Below are positions 15,805 to 23,144 of a stretch of DNA of 48,948 nt, in pieces (the stretch's first letter is position 1; each line of letters begins with the position of its first letter). Both the position numbers and the translations under genes were made by a program. The stretch is from Burkholderiales bacterium (lineage in GTDB: Bacteria > Pseudomonadota > Gammaproteobacteria > Burkholderiales > Burkholderiaceae_C). The stretch spans positions 1 through 48,948 of the forward strand of contig JADJCH010000065.1 of assembly GCA_016703325.1 (NCBI GenBank). The letters are read 5' to 3'. Under the pieces are notes generated by a model. The model made no database searches. It was not told where the DNA came from and worked only from the letters and a program-made list of their open reading frames with translations.

Positions 15805-16467
15805 TCAGGTGGACCGAGCGCCCTGCGCAGGTGTGGGCTGCCAGGGCCACGGCTTCTTCTGCCCCAGGTGCCAGGCCACGAGCGCATTGGCATGCCCGTG
15901 GCCGAGGCCATGTACCGTCTTCAGCAGCGACACCAGCTCCATGTGCTTCAAATCGCCCGCCTGGCTGAGGACGCTCATCCAGTGGTCGATCGGCTGACCG
16001 TACTTCTTCTCGATGGAGGGAAAGTACGAGGCCGGGCCGGTGACTTGGCTTTCAGCTGTCATGACGTTCCTGGGTTCGAGGGACGGTTGTCGGCGGGAGG
16101 GTCGGGCCCTGGCGGCGGCCTTGGCCACATTGGATCGGACTCGCGCCTGCACCACCGCAGCGATCAGCGCGTGCGGCATCGGCTGCGCATACGGAAACTG
16201 CAGGTTGCTCTTGGGCCCGGCGTATGCAGCAACCTGAGCCAGGAGCACCGCATCCTCCACCGGCGGGAACAGGCCCAGGTGCTTCTTGAAGGCACCGTAG
16301 TAGACAACGGCGCCTTGCTGGAAGAGCGCGGGCATGCGGTAGCTGATGCGCTCCTCGGCCAGCGGCGCCGCCAGCCGGACCGTCGCGCGGACCTCGCGCA
16401 GCACGGCCTGGATGCCGGGTGGAAAACCCTCGATGTACTCATCGACCGTGGCAGGAACGGCGGTCAT
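15805..16467 (-). CDS. DUF1801-DUF4287 fusion protein
   Basis: Protein of 220 residues joining two small domains usually found as separate proteins. Residues about 1-115 resemble DUF1801/YdhG (VDEYIEGFPPGIQAVLREVRATVR, ISYRMPALFQQGAVVYYGAFKKHLGLFP). Residues about 136-215 resemble DUF4287 (YFPSIEKKYGQPIDHWMSVL, HMELVSLLKTVHGLGHGHANALVAWH). The linker is Arg/Pro-rich. An in-frame ATG preceded by AGGAACGTC sits exactly at the domain junction, so the second domain may be a former independent gene, or may still be made separately. The ATG at 16467 has GGAGA. Neither domain has a firmly known reaction; some DUF1801 proteins are described as frataxin-like iron carriers. Confidence 0.75.
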   Translation of the reverse strand: MTAVPATVDEYIEGFPPGIQAVLREVRATVRLAAPLAEERISYRMPALFQQGAVVYYGAFKKHLGLFPPVEDAVLLAQVAAYAGPKSNLQFPYAQPMPHALIAAVVQARVRSNVAKAAARARPSRRQPSLEPRNVMTAESQVTGPASYFPSIEKKYGQPIDHWMSVLSQAGDLKHMELVSLLKTVHGLGHGHANALVAWHLGQKKPWPWQPTPAQGARST

Positions 16468-16564
16468 GCGATCTCCGGATGTGTAGGCGGGTCGTTTGAG
16501 GCGGGTTGATTCTCGACGAGCGAGAGGGGTGGACTTCGACCCTTCACCCTCCCCCCTCACCCCT

Positions 16565-17083
16565 TCACCCCGCAAACATCACCCTCAACCGCTGCGGCCG
16601 CGGCTGCGCCACCTGGTCCAGCGGGAGTTCGTGGGTCTGCTTGACCTTGGACAGTGCGATGTGGGTCTTGACCTGGGCGACGCCGGGCAGGGTGAGCAGG
16701 CGCTTCATCATCAGGTCGGAAAAGGTGGCCAGGTCGGGGGCGACGATGCGCAGCAGGTAGTCGGCCTCGCCGCTGATGGCGAAGCATTCCAGCACCTCGG
16801 GCAGCGCGGCGATCTGGCGTTCGAACTCGGCCGGGCGGGTCTGGTCGTGGCGCTCCAGCAGCACGTGGGCAAAGGCGGTGACGCCCAGGCCCAGCGCGGC
16901 GGCATCCAACAGGGCGGTGTAGCCGGTGATGACCTGGGCCGCCTCCAGCCGCTGGATGCGCCGGCTGATCTGGGAGGCGGACAGCGCGGCCTGCTCGCCC
17001 AGCGCGGCGTTGGTGGCCTGGCCGTCGCGCTGCAGGGCAGCCAGCAGGGCGAGGTCGTAGCGGTCGATGGTCAGTTCGTTCAT
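16565..17083 (-). CDS. Lrp/AsnC family transcriptional regulator
   Basis: DNA-binding regulator of 172 residues. An N-terminal winged helix-turn-helix (DRYDLALLAALQRDGQATNAALGEQAALSASQISRRIQRLEAAQVI) is followed by a RAM/AsnC ligand-binding domain (ECFAISGEADYLLRIVAPDLATFSDLMMKRLLTLPGVAQVKTHIALSKVKQT). It is divergent from the decarboxylase gene with a 135-bp gap. In Azospirillum and Ralstonia relatives a neighbouring Lrp-type regulator responds to aromatic amino acids and controls phenylpyruvate/indolepyruvate decarboxylase; the same role is inferred here. The final residues (about 18) are Arg/Pro-rich and not part of the fold. Confidence 0.93.
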   Translation of the reverse strand: MNELTIDRYDLALLAALQRDGQATNAALGEQAALSASQISRRIQRLEAAQVITGYTALLDAAALGLGVTAFAHVLLERHDQTRPAEFERQIAALPEVLECFAISGEADYLLRIVAPDLATFSDLMMKRLLTLPGVAQVKTHIALSKVKQTHELPLDQVAQPRPQRLRVMFAG

Positions 17084-17218
17084 GGAGTGGCCCCCGGGCG
17101 CACGGAACGTGCATCAGGGGCGCATCCTAAGCCGCCAAACGAACACCGTTTGCGCACGATTCGCACGACAGTGAGGGCTGCTTCGCCATCCACCGCCCCC
17201 TCTTCTGCACCGCCCGCC
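17084..17218. promoter_or_regulatory. Divergent control region, Lrp gene / decarboxylase gene
   Basis: The 135-bp gap holds both promoters. A direct repeat of CGCACGA stands around 17153-17169 (CGCACGATTCGCACGA). No convincing -35/-10 pair was recognised. Confidence 0.35.
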
Positions 17219-18877
17219 ATGAACCTCACCGAATCCCTGCTGCACGCACTGAAGGCCCACGGGGCCCGCCAGATCTTCGGCATCCCGGGCGACTTTGCGC
17301 TGCCCTATTTCAAGGTCATCGAGGCCTCGGGCATCCTGCCGCTGTACACGCTGTCGCACGAGCCGGGTGTGGGTTTTGCGGCGGATGCGGCCGCACGCAT
17401 CGGCGACAACAGCGGCGATGGCAGCGACGGCAGCGGCGGCCGGGCCCTGGGTGTGGCGGCGGTGACCTACGGCGCCGGGGCGCTGAACATGATCAACTCC
17501 ATCGCAGCGGCCTATGCCGAGAAGTCCCCGCTGGTGGTGATTTCCGGCGGGCCGGGCGAGGGCGAATCCAACTCCGGCCTGCTGCTGCACCACCAGGCCA
17601 AGCGGCTGGATTCGCAGTTCCGCCTGTTCGAGGAGATCACCTGCGACCGCGCCCGGCTGGACGACCTGGAGCGTGCGCCGGCGGACATCGCCCGGGTGCT
17701 GGGCAACTGCCTGAAGCATTCGCGCCCCGTCTACCTGGAGATCCCGCGCGACAAGGCGGCCTCACCCTGCGCAGCGGTGCCGGCCATCGAGCCGCCCGCG
17801 GTGGACCCGGATGCGCTGGCCGCCTGCGCCGACGAGGTGCTGCAGCGCCTGCAGCAGGCCCAGCGCCCGGTGCTGATGGTGGACGTGGAGGTGCGCCGCT
17901 ACGGCCTGGAGGCCCAGGTGGCCGAGCTGGCGCGGCGCCTGGCGCTGCCCGTGGCCACCTGCTTCATGGGCCGCGGCCTGCTGGCCGATGCGGATGCGCC
18001 GCTGGTGGGCACCTACATGGGTGTGGCCGGGCTGCCGGAGGTGACGCAGTTGGTGGAGGACTCGGACGGCCTGTTCCTGCTCGGCGTGATCCTGTCGGAC
18101 ACCAACTTCGCGGTGTCGGAGAAGAAGATCGACCTGCGCCGCAGCATCGTCGCCTGCGATGGCGAAGTGCGGCTGGGCTGGCACGTGTACCCCGACATTC
18201 CGCTGGCGGCGCTGGTGGAGGCGCTGCTGGCGCGCACCGCACCGCGCGAGCTGGCCTTCGAAGTGCCGCGCAGCGCCTACCCGCGGGGGCTGGTGGCCGA
18301 CGATGCGGCGATCGCGCCGCAGGACATCGCCACCGCGGTCAACGACCTGATGGACCGGCACGGCCGCCTGCCGATCGCCAGCGACATGGGCGACTGCCTG
18401 TTCACCGCGATGGACATCGAGCACACCGCACTGGTGGCGCCGGGTTACTACGCCACGATGGGCTTCGGCGTGCCCGCCGGCCTGGGCCTGCAGGCGGCGA
18501 CCGGCCAGCGCCCGCTGGTGCTGGTGGGCGACGGCGCCTTCCAGATGACCGGCTGGGAGCTGGGCAACTGCCGCCGCTACGGCTGGGACCCGATCGTCAT
18601 CCTCTTCAACAACGCCAGCTGGGAGATGCTGCGCACCTTCCAGCCCGAGTCGCATTTCAACGATCTGGACGACTGGGGCTTTGCCGCCATGGCCGCCGGC
18701 CTGGGTGGTGACGGCGTGCGGGTGCACACCCGCGCCGAGCTGCAGGCCGCGCTGGAACGCGCCATCGCCACGCGCGGGCGCTTCCAGCTCATCGAGGTGA
18801 TGATCCCGCGCGGCGTGCTGTCGCAGACGCTGCAGCGCTTTGTGGCGGGGGTGAAGCGGCTGAACTCGGGGAAGTGA
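17219..18877 (+). CDS. ipdC: ThDP-dependent phenylpyruvate/indolepyruvate decarboxylase
   Basis: Cytoplasmic 2-keto acid decarboxylase of 552 residues, making phenylacetaldehyde or indole-3-acetaldehyde from the aryl-pyruvate formed by transamination. The three thiamine-enzyme domains are complete: the N-terminal PYR domain with catalytic Glu48 in SHEPGVGFAADAAAR, the central domain, and the C-terminal PP domain with the GDG...NN ThDP motif starting at Gly437 (GDGAFQMTGWELGN). The sequence resembles Azospirillum-type phenylpyruvate decarboxylase more than acetolactate synthase. A short Gly/Asp/Ser-rich insertion (GDNSGDGSDGSGG) sits around residue 62. It is divergent from an Lrp-type regulator. 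Substrate preference (phenyl versus indole) cannot be settled by eye. Confidence 0.87.
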   Translation: MNLTESLLHALKAHGARQIFGIPGDFALPYFKVIEASGILPLYTLSHEPGVGFAADAAARIGDNSGDGSDGSGGRALGVAAVTYGAGALNMINSIAAAYAEKSPLVVISGGPGEGESNSGLLLHHQAKRLDSQFRLFEEITCDRARLDDLERAPADIARVLGNCLKHSRPVYLEIPRDKAASPCAAVPAIEPPAVDPDALAACADEVLQRLQQAQRPVLMVDVEVRRYGLEAQVAELARRLALPVATCFMGRGLLADADAPLVGTYMGVAGLPEVTQLVEDSDGLFLLGVILSDTNFAVSEKKIDLRRSIVACDGEVRLGWHVYPDIPLAALVEALLARTAPRELAFEVPRSAYPRGLVADDAAIAPQDIATAVNDLMDRHGRLPIASDMGDCLFTAMDIEHTALVAPGYYATMGFGVPAGLGLQAATGQRPLVLVGDGAFQMTGWELGNCRRYGWDPIVILFNNASWEMLRTFQPESHFNDLDDWGFAAMAAGLGGDGVRVHTRAELQAALERAIATRGRFQLIEVMIPRGVLSQTLQRFVAGVKRLNSGK

Positions 18878-18922
18878 GGCGGGGACGTGGCGGGAAAGTG
18901 AGGCCGACGGTGCGGGGCACGG

Positions 18923-20194
18923 TCACAGCGCCCAGGCCGGCAGCGCCCACACGGGAATCGCTGCGCCTGTGAGCGGCAGCGCGTCGGGCACCATGCAGAC
19001 CACGGCCCCGTCACCCAGCGGCGCGCCGGTGCCGGCCAGCGTGCGCATGCCGGCCAGTGCGGAGGCGCCCGGCGAGGCGGACTTCTTGCACTCCACCGGG
19101 TGCAGCCGACCATCGGCCTCGATCAGCAGATCGATCTCGCGCTGATCCTTGTCGCGGTAGTAGTACAGCGACGTCTGGCGTCCGGCATGCTGGTGGCTCT
19201 TGAGGATCTGGGTGAGCACCCAGGTCTCGAAGATGGCACCGGACATCGCACCGGCTTCCAGCGTCTGGGGGGACGTCCATTGCGTCAGCCAGGCGGCCAG
19301 ACCGGTGTCGAGCAGGTAGAGCTTGGGGGTCTTGGTGAGTCGCTTGGTGAGGTTGCTGCTCCAGGGGGGCAGCAGCCAGGCGATGCCGGAGGCCTCCAGC
19401 ACCGACAGCCAGTGTTTGGCGGTGTTGGGCGCCACGTCGGCATCGCGGGCCAGCTCGGCCATGTTCAGCAGCTGGGCGGTGCGCGCCGCGGCGGCGCGCA
19501 GAAAGCGCAGAAAGGCCGTCTGGTCGCCGACCCGGGCAAGGTCGCGCACGTCGCGCTGCAGGTAGGTCTGCAGGTAGGAGGCATAGAACAGGTCGCGGTC
19601 CATCGCCGGGTTGGCCACCAGCGCTGGGTAGCTGCCACGCCAGATCTGCGCATACAGGCCCACCAGATCGCAGCGCCTTGCGCTGGCCTGCCGGGCCCGC
19701 ACGGCATCGCGCAGCGGCAGGAAAGGGCCCGCGTCCGGCAACGCCTGGGCCTCGCGGCTGGACAGGCCCAGCAGCGGCAACACGGCCACCCGACCGGCCA
19801 GGGATTCGGAGACGCCCTGCATCAGGTGAAAGGGCTGTGACCCGGTCAGCCAGTAACTCCCGCGTGAGCCGCCCCGGGGGCCGCGCTGGTCCACCGCCAT
19901 CTTGATGTGGGGCAGCAGCTCGGGTGCGTACTGGATCTCATCGATCAGCACCGGTGGCGTCCAGGTCTGGATGAACAGTGCCGGGTCCTCCCGCGCCAGC
20001 CGCAGCTGGAGCGGATCGTCCAGGGTGACGTAACGCCGCTCAGGCTCGGCCACGGCCCGCAGCAAGGTGGTCTTGCCCACCTGTCGCGCACCGGTGACCA
20101 GCAGCACCGGAAAGGTGGCGCTGGCCGCGAGGATCGACGGCCCGAGGAATCGGCGGAGGTCGGATGGCAGGGTCAATTTCCGTCCAAAATGCAA
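18923..20194 (-). CDS. AAA_14 / DUF4143 family ATPase
   Basis: P-loop ATPase of about 423 residues. Walker A is TGARQVGKTTLL, Walker B is VLIDEIQYAP, sensor region is YWLTGSQPF. A winged-helix-like middle follows (LLNMAELARDADVAPNTAKHWLSVLEASGIAWLLPPW), and a C-terminal DUF4143 module of PD-(D/E)XK appearance ends in REIDLLIEADGRLHPVECKKS. This family is widespread and poorly characterised; a nucleic-acid or stress role is often assumed. The start shown is a TTG because no ATG precedes the P-loop; another TTG six codons later is possible. It is convergent with ipdC and 93 bp downstream of vapC. A 16-bp inverted repeat spans the start. Confidence 0.85.
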   Translation of the reverse strand: MHFGRKLTLPSDLRRFLGPSILAASATFPVLLVTGARQVGKTTLLRAVAEPERRYVTLDDPLQLRLAREDPALFIQTWTPPVLIDEIQYAPELLPHIKMAVDQRGPRGGSRGSYWLTGSQPFHLMQGVSESLAGRVAVLPLLGLSSREAQALPDAGPFLPLRDAVRARQASARRCDLVGLYAQIWRGSYPALVANPAMDRDLFYASYLQTYLQRDVRDLARVGDQTAFLRFLRAAAARTAQLLNMAELARDADVAPNTAKHWLSVLEASGIAWLLPPWSSNLTKRLTKTPKLYLLDTGLAAWLTQWTSPQTLEAGAMSGAIFETWVLTQILKSHQHAGRQTSLYYYRDKDQREIDLLIEADGRLHPVECKKSASPGASALAGMRTLAGTGAPLGDGAVVCMVPDALPLTGAAIPVWALPAWAL

Positions 20195-20216
20195 TGTAAA
20201 TGCATTTTGGACGGAA
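20178..20216. promoter_or_regulatory. Perfect 16-bp inverted repeat over the ATPase start
   Basis: Arms TTCCGTCCAAAATGCA (20178-20193) and TGCATTTTGGACGGAA (20201-20216) are perfect complements around a 7-bp spacer. The element covers the presumed TTG start of the AAA/DUF4143 gene and the sequence just upstream, so it may be an autoregulatory operator or an RNA hairpin masking the start. Confidence 0.75.
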
Positions 20217-20287
20217 CTCAGGTTGAAGGCAATGCGCTGTCCACAGACCTGAGTCGGGGGCCAATCCAGGAGCGCTTGAGGTGGGCC

Positions 20288-20719
20288 CTACACGCCAGCC
20301 TCCGCCACCGTCCAATCCTCCCACCGCAATCCGGGCGCCCTGGCAAAGGCCTGGTCGTTGCTTACCAGGGTGCAATCGAGCGCCAGCGCGTGGGCCGCGA
20401 TGAGGGTGTCCAGGTTGCCCAGGGGTGTGCCGCGGCGCCCCAGCTCGGCTCGCAGATCGCCGTAACGCGCCGCGACCGCCGAATCCCAGGGCAGCACGTC
20501 CACGCGCAGCAGGAAGCCGGTGACAGCGGCACGCAGGGCGGTGGCATCCGGCTTGCGAGCCAAGCCGTAGAGGAGCTCGCCCTCGGTGACGGCCGAGACG
20601 CAGAGCTGCGCCATCGGCACCTCGCGCAACCGCGCCTGGAGGGCGGGCGTGGCGCCGCGGATGATGTGGCTGGCGATGTTCGTATCGAGCATCCAGCGCC
20701 CGGCGGCATCGCCCGGCAT
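20288..20719 (-). CDS. vapC: VapC-type PIN-domain toxin ribonuclease
   Basis: PIN-domain ribonuclease of 143 residues, the toxin of a type II toxin-antitoxin pair; VapC proteins typically cut tRNA or rRNA. The acidic active site is complete: Asp12 in MLDTNIASHII, Glu46/Glu48 in SAVTEGELLYGL, Asp104 in LGNLDTLIAAHALA and Asp122 in TLVSNDQAF. The ATG at 20719 overlaps the vapB stop as TGATG, indicating translational coupling; an internal ATG at residue 10 would give the more usual short N-terminus. It appears intact. Confidence 0.93.
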   Translation of the reverse strand: MPGDAAGRWMLDTNIASHIIRGATPALQARLREVPMAQLCVSAVTEGELLYGLARKPDATALRAAVTGFLLRVDVLPWDSAVAARYGDLRAELGRRGTPLGNLDTLIAAHALALDCTLVSNDQAFARAPGLRWEDWTVAEAGV

Positions 20720-20961
20720 CAGAACAGCACCCGCTCCTGGGCGGGTTCGTCATGCCGATCGGTGAGGAAGTCCTGCGCAATGTCGCTGGCCGCCTGCGCC
20801 GCAAAGTAGTCCTCCCAGCCGGCCGGCCGGCGCGACAGGATCACATCCCCGGTGGCCGGATCGCGGCGGACGAACACCTCAGCGGTGTCGAAGCGGAACT
20901 CGGCTGGCAGGCGCACGGCCTGGCTGCGGCCGGTCATGAAGACTTTGGCGATCTGACCCAT
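20719..20961 (-). CDS. vapB: VapB-type AbrB-fold antitoxin
   Basis: Antitoxin of 80 residues. The N-terminal swapped-hairpin AbrB/SpoVT DNA-binding domain is clear (KVFMTGRSQAVRLPAEFRFDTAEVFVRRDPATGDVILSRRP). The C-terminus (WEDYFAA through FLTDRHDEPAQERVLF) is the acidic toxin-binding segment. The ATG at 20961 has AGGAG 7 bp upstream. The AT-richer upstream stretch 20977-21001 contains overlapping TATC/GATA repeats that could be the VapBC operator. Confidence 0.92.
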   Translation of the reverse strand: MGQIAKVFMTGRSQAVRLPAEFRFDTAEVFVRRDPATGDVILSRRPAGWEDYFAAQAASDIAQDFLTDRHDEPAQERVLF

Positions 20962-21077
20962 GGGTGGCTCCTGCGAAGGTATCTATCTTGATATGTATCG
21001 CATTCGCGAGCCGCACACAAGCCCGCGCCTGTCCGGTGCGCCGGCGCTTCGTGCCGACGTCGGCAAGGCTTCCCGGC

Positions 21078-22892
21078 CTATTCGGCCCCCGCCTTCGGCC
21101 GCCGGGTGCGGCGGCGGGCCGGGGACTGGGTCTTGTCGAGCTTGTAGGCGAACTGGGCCCGGCTGAGACCGAGCTGGCGGGCTGCGGCGGTGACGTTGCC
21201 GTCGCATTCGGCCAGCACCTCGCGCAGCAGCCGGCCTTCGATGTCGTGCAGGGTGGCCTGCGGTGCGGCGTCGCGCAGCCGCAGGGGCGGTTGGCCGGCG
21301 GACCGGGGCGCCGCCAGGACACCCTGGGCACCGATGGCCAGCAGCGTTTCGTCCGACAGCTGTTCGCGGCGGAACAGGTGCGGCACATCGATGGCGCTGC
21401 CGTCCTCGGCCGAGATGACGCCGCGCTCGACCAGGTTCTGCAGTTCCCGGATGTTGCCCGGGAAGGCGTAGCTCAGCAGGGCGCGCACCGCGCGGGGGGT
21501 GAAGCCACGGGTGGCACGGCCGTGCCGCAGCGACTCGCGCTGCAGAAAGTGGTTCATCAGCAGCGGCACGTCGTCGCGCCGCTCGCGCAGCGGCGGCAAG
21601 TGCACCGGGTAGACGTTGAGCCGGTAGAACAGGTCCTCACGGAACCGGCCCGCCTTCACCTCGGCCTGCAGGTCGACGTTGGTGGCCGCCACCAGGCGCA
21701 CGTCCACATGCAGCGTCTGGCTGCCGCCCACCCGCTCGATCTCACCCTCCTGCAGGGCGCGCAGCAGCTTGCCCTGGGCCACCAGGCTGAGGCTGCCGAT
21801 TTCGTCGAGGAAGAGGGTGCCGCCGTCGGCGCGTTCGAAACGGCCCGCGCGGGAGCGGCTGGCGCCGGTGAAGGCACCGCGGTCGACGCCGAAGAGCTCG
21901 GACTCGATCAGCGTCTCGGGAATGGCCGCACAGTTCACGGCCACGAAGGGCTGCTCGGCGCGCCGGCTGATGCGGTGCAGCCGGCGCGCAAAGGCCTCCT
22001 TGCCGACGCCGGATTCGCCGGTGAAGAGCACGGTGGCCTGGGTCGGGGCAACGCGGTCGAGCTGGTGACAGGCGGAATTGAAGGCCGAGGAGGCGCCCAC
22101 CAGCTCATGTCGGTCATCGCTCGGACGGCGCCTGGGTGCAGGGCGGGCGGCGGGTGTGGCGGCAAGCGGCTCGGCGGCTTCGCTGCGCAGCTCGCGGTAA
22201 TCGCGCGCCTGCAGGTAGCGCAGGTCCTCGCTCACGTCGCCCCAGGCCGCCGCATGCCGGCCGACGACGCGGCAGGCGCTGGCGCCCATCGAGCGGCACT
22301 CCACCTCGCGGAACACCACCAGCTGGCCGAACAGGGTGGTGACGTAGCCCGAGGCATAACCGACCTGCGACCAGCAGGCCGGCTCGGTGCCGATGCCGTA
22401 GGCGGCGATGTGCTCATCGTCCTCGCTGGCGTGCTCCCAGAGGAACTCACCCTCGTAGCGGCCCTGGTCGATGTCGAACTCGAAGGCCAGCGGGGTCACC
22501 TTGACCACCCCCTCCAGCGCATGCAGCCGGGTGCCGGCCATGAACACCGAGGCGGCATCGGCATCGGGCCAGCGGGCGCGCACCAGCTCGGCATCGCGCG
22601 CACCGGCCACGTAGCCGGCCCGGGTCAGCAGGCCGCGTGCGCGGTGCAGGCCGAGCGTGTCGATCAGCTCGCGGCGCAGGTGGCCCAGCGCCGAGCTGTG
22701 CATCAGCACCATGCGCTGGTCGTTCAACCAGATGCGACCGTCACCAGGGGAGAAGAACAGCGATTCGGTCAGGTCGGCCAGTGTGGGCGCGCGACCCTCG
22801 CTGAAGTCGAAATGCGCGCTGTCACCGCGCCGCTGCGCGCCGTCGACCTGGCGTTGCACTTCGGCCAGGGAGATGCGGGAAGGCTTCCCCAT
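21078..22892 (-). CDS. Sigma-54-dependent activator, XylR/DmpR (NtrC) family
   Basis: Effector-sensing enhancer-binding protein of 604 residues. The N-terminal XylR_N sensor is at about 35-145 (GRIWLNDQRMVLMHSSALGHLRRELIDTLG), followed by a V4R domain (about 148-212, with conserved Cys173, 199 and 207) that binds aromatic effectors in XylR/DmpR/MopR. The AAA domain has Walker A GESGVGKE at 293-300 and the sigma-54 contact loop GAFTGA at 339-344. A Fis-type helix-turn-helix is at the C-terminus (GNVTAAARQLGLSRAQFAYKL) before a basic tail. The ATG at 22892 is chosen by alignment with DmpR; the frame continues upstream without support. It is divergent from the aldehyde and alcohol dehydrogenases and a -24/-12 promoter, so it most likely activates them in response to an aryl alcohol or aldehyde. 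Confidence 0.93.
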   Translation of the reverse strand: MGKPSRISLAEVQRQVDGAQRRGDSAHFDFSEGRAPTLADLTESLFFSPGDGRIWLNDQRMVLMHSSALGHLRRELIDTLGLHRARGLLTRAGYVAGARDAELVRARWPDADAASVFMAGTRLHALEGVVKVTPLAFEFDIDQGRYEGEFLWEHASEDDEHIAAYGIGTEPACWSQVGYASGYVTTLFGQLVVFREVECRSMGASACRVVGRHAAAWGDVSEDLRYLQARDYRELRSEAAEPLAATPAARPAPRRRPSDDRHELVGASSAFNSACHQLDRVAPTQATVLFTGESGVGKEAFARRLHRISRRAEQPFVAVNCAAIPETLIESELFGVDRGAFTGASRSRAGRFERADGGTLFLDEIGSLSLVAQGKLLRALQEGEIERVGGSQTLHVDVRLVAATNVDLQAEVKAGRFREDLFYRLNVYPVHLPPLRERRDDVPLLMNHFLQRESLRHGRATRGFTPRAVRALLSYAFPGNIRELQNLVERGVISAEDGSAIDVPHLFRREQLSDETLLAIGAQGVLAAPRSAGQPPLRLRDAAPQATLHDIEGRLLREVLAECDGNVTAAARQLGLSRAQFAYKLDKTQSPARRRTRRPKAGAE

Positions 22893-22895
22893 GTG

Positions 22896-22948
22896 TTTCT
22901 CAATTAGAAAGTTTGCACGCCAAGATCGCCCAAGTTTCTTCTCAATTA
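22896..22948. promoter_or_regulatory. Candidate upstream activating sequences for the sigma-54 activator
   Basis: TTCTCAATTA occurs at 22897-22906 and again at 22939-22948, 42 bp apart (four helical turns). The first copy is embedded in TTTCT-CAATT-AGAAA (22896-22910), an inverted repeat around CAATT, reminiscent of the CAATT core of XylR/DmpR sites. They lie 140-190 bp upstream of the -24/-12 promoter and directly next to the activator ATG, which would also allow autoregulation. Confidence 0.5.
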
Positions 22949-23084
22949 AGCATCCCTCGATCCAGGGACAAACCCTCGAATGGGCCTGGGGCCGCAACCC
23001 CGGGAAAGTCCCGAGGCCACCCAGCGTTCTCCCTCTGGAGCGCAGCGCCTGGCGACTGCGCAGCAAGGCGCTGCGGCCCGGTGG

Positions 23085-23099
23085 TGGCATGGGCGTTGC
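23085..23099 (+). promoter_or_regulatory. Sigma-54 (-24/-12) promoter
   Basis: TGGCATGGGCGTTGC has the invariant GG and GC separated by exactly 10 bp and closely follows TGGCAC-N5-TTGC. The start of transcription would be near 23111, about 34 bp before the dehydrogenase ATG. Confidence 0.75.
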
Positions 23100-23144
23100 G
23101 CTGAAAAGACCCACCCCTCACCGAGTCCTCAACAAGTCCTCACC

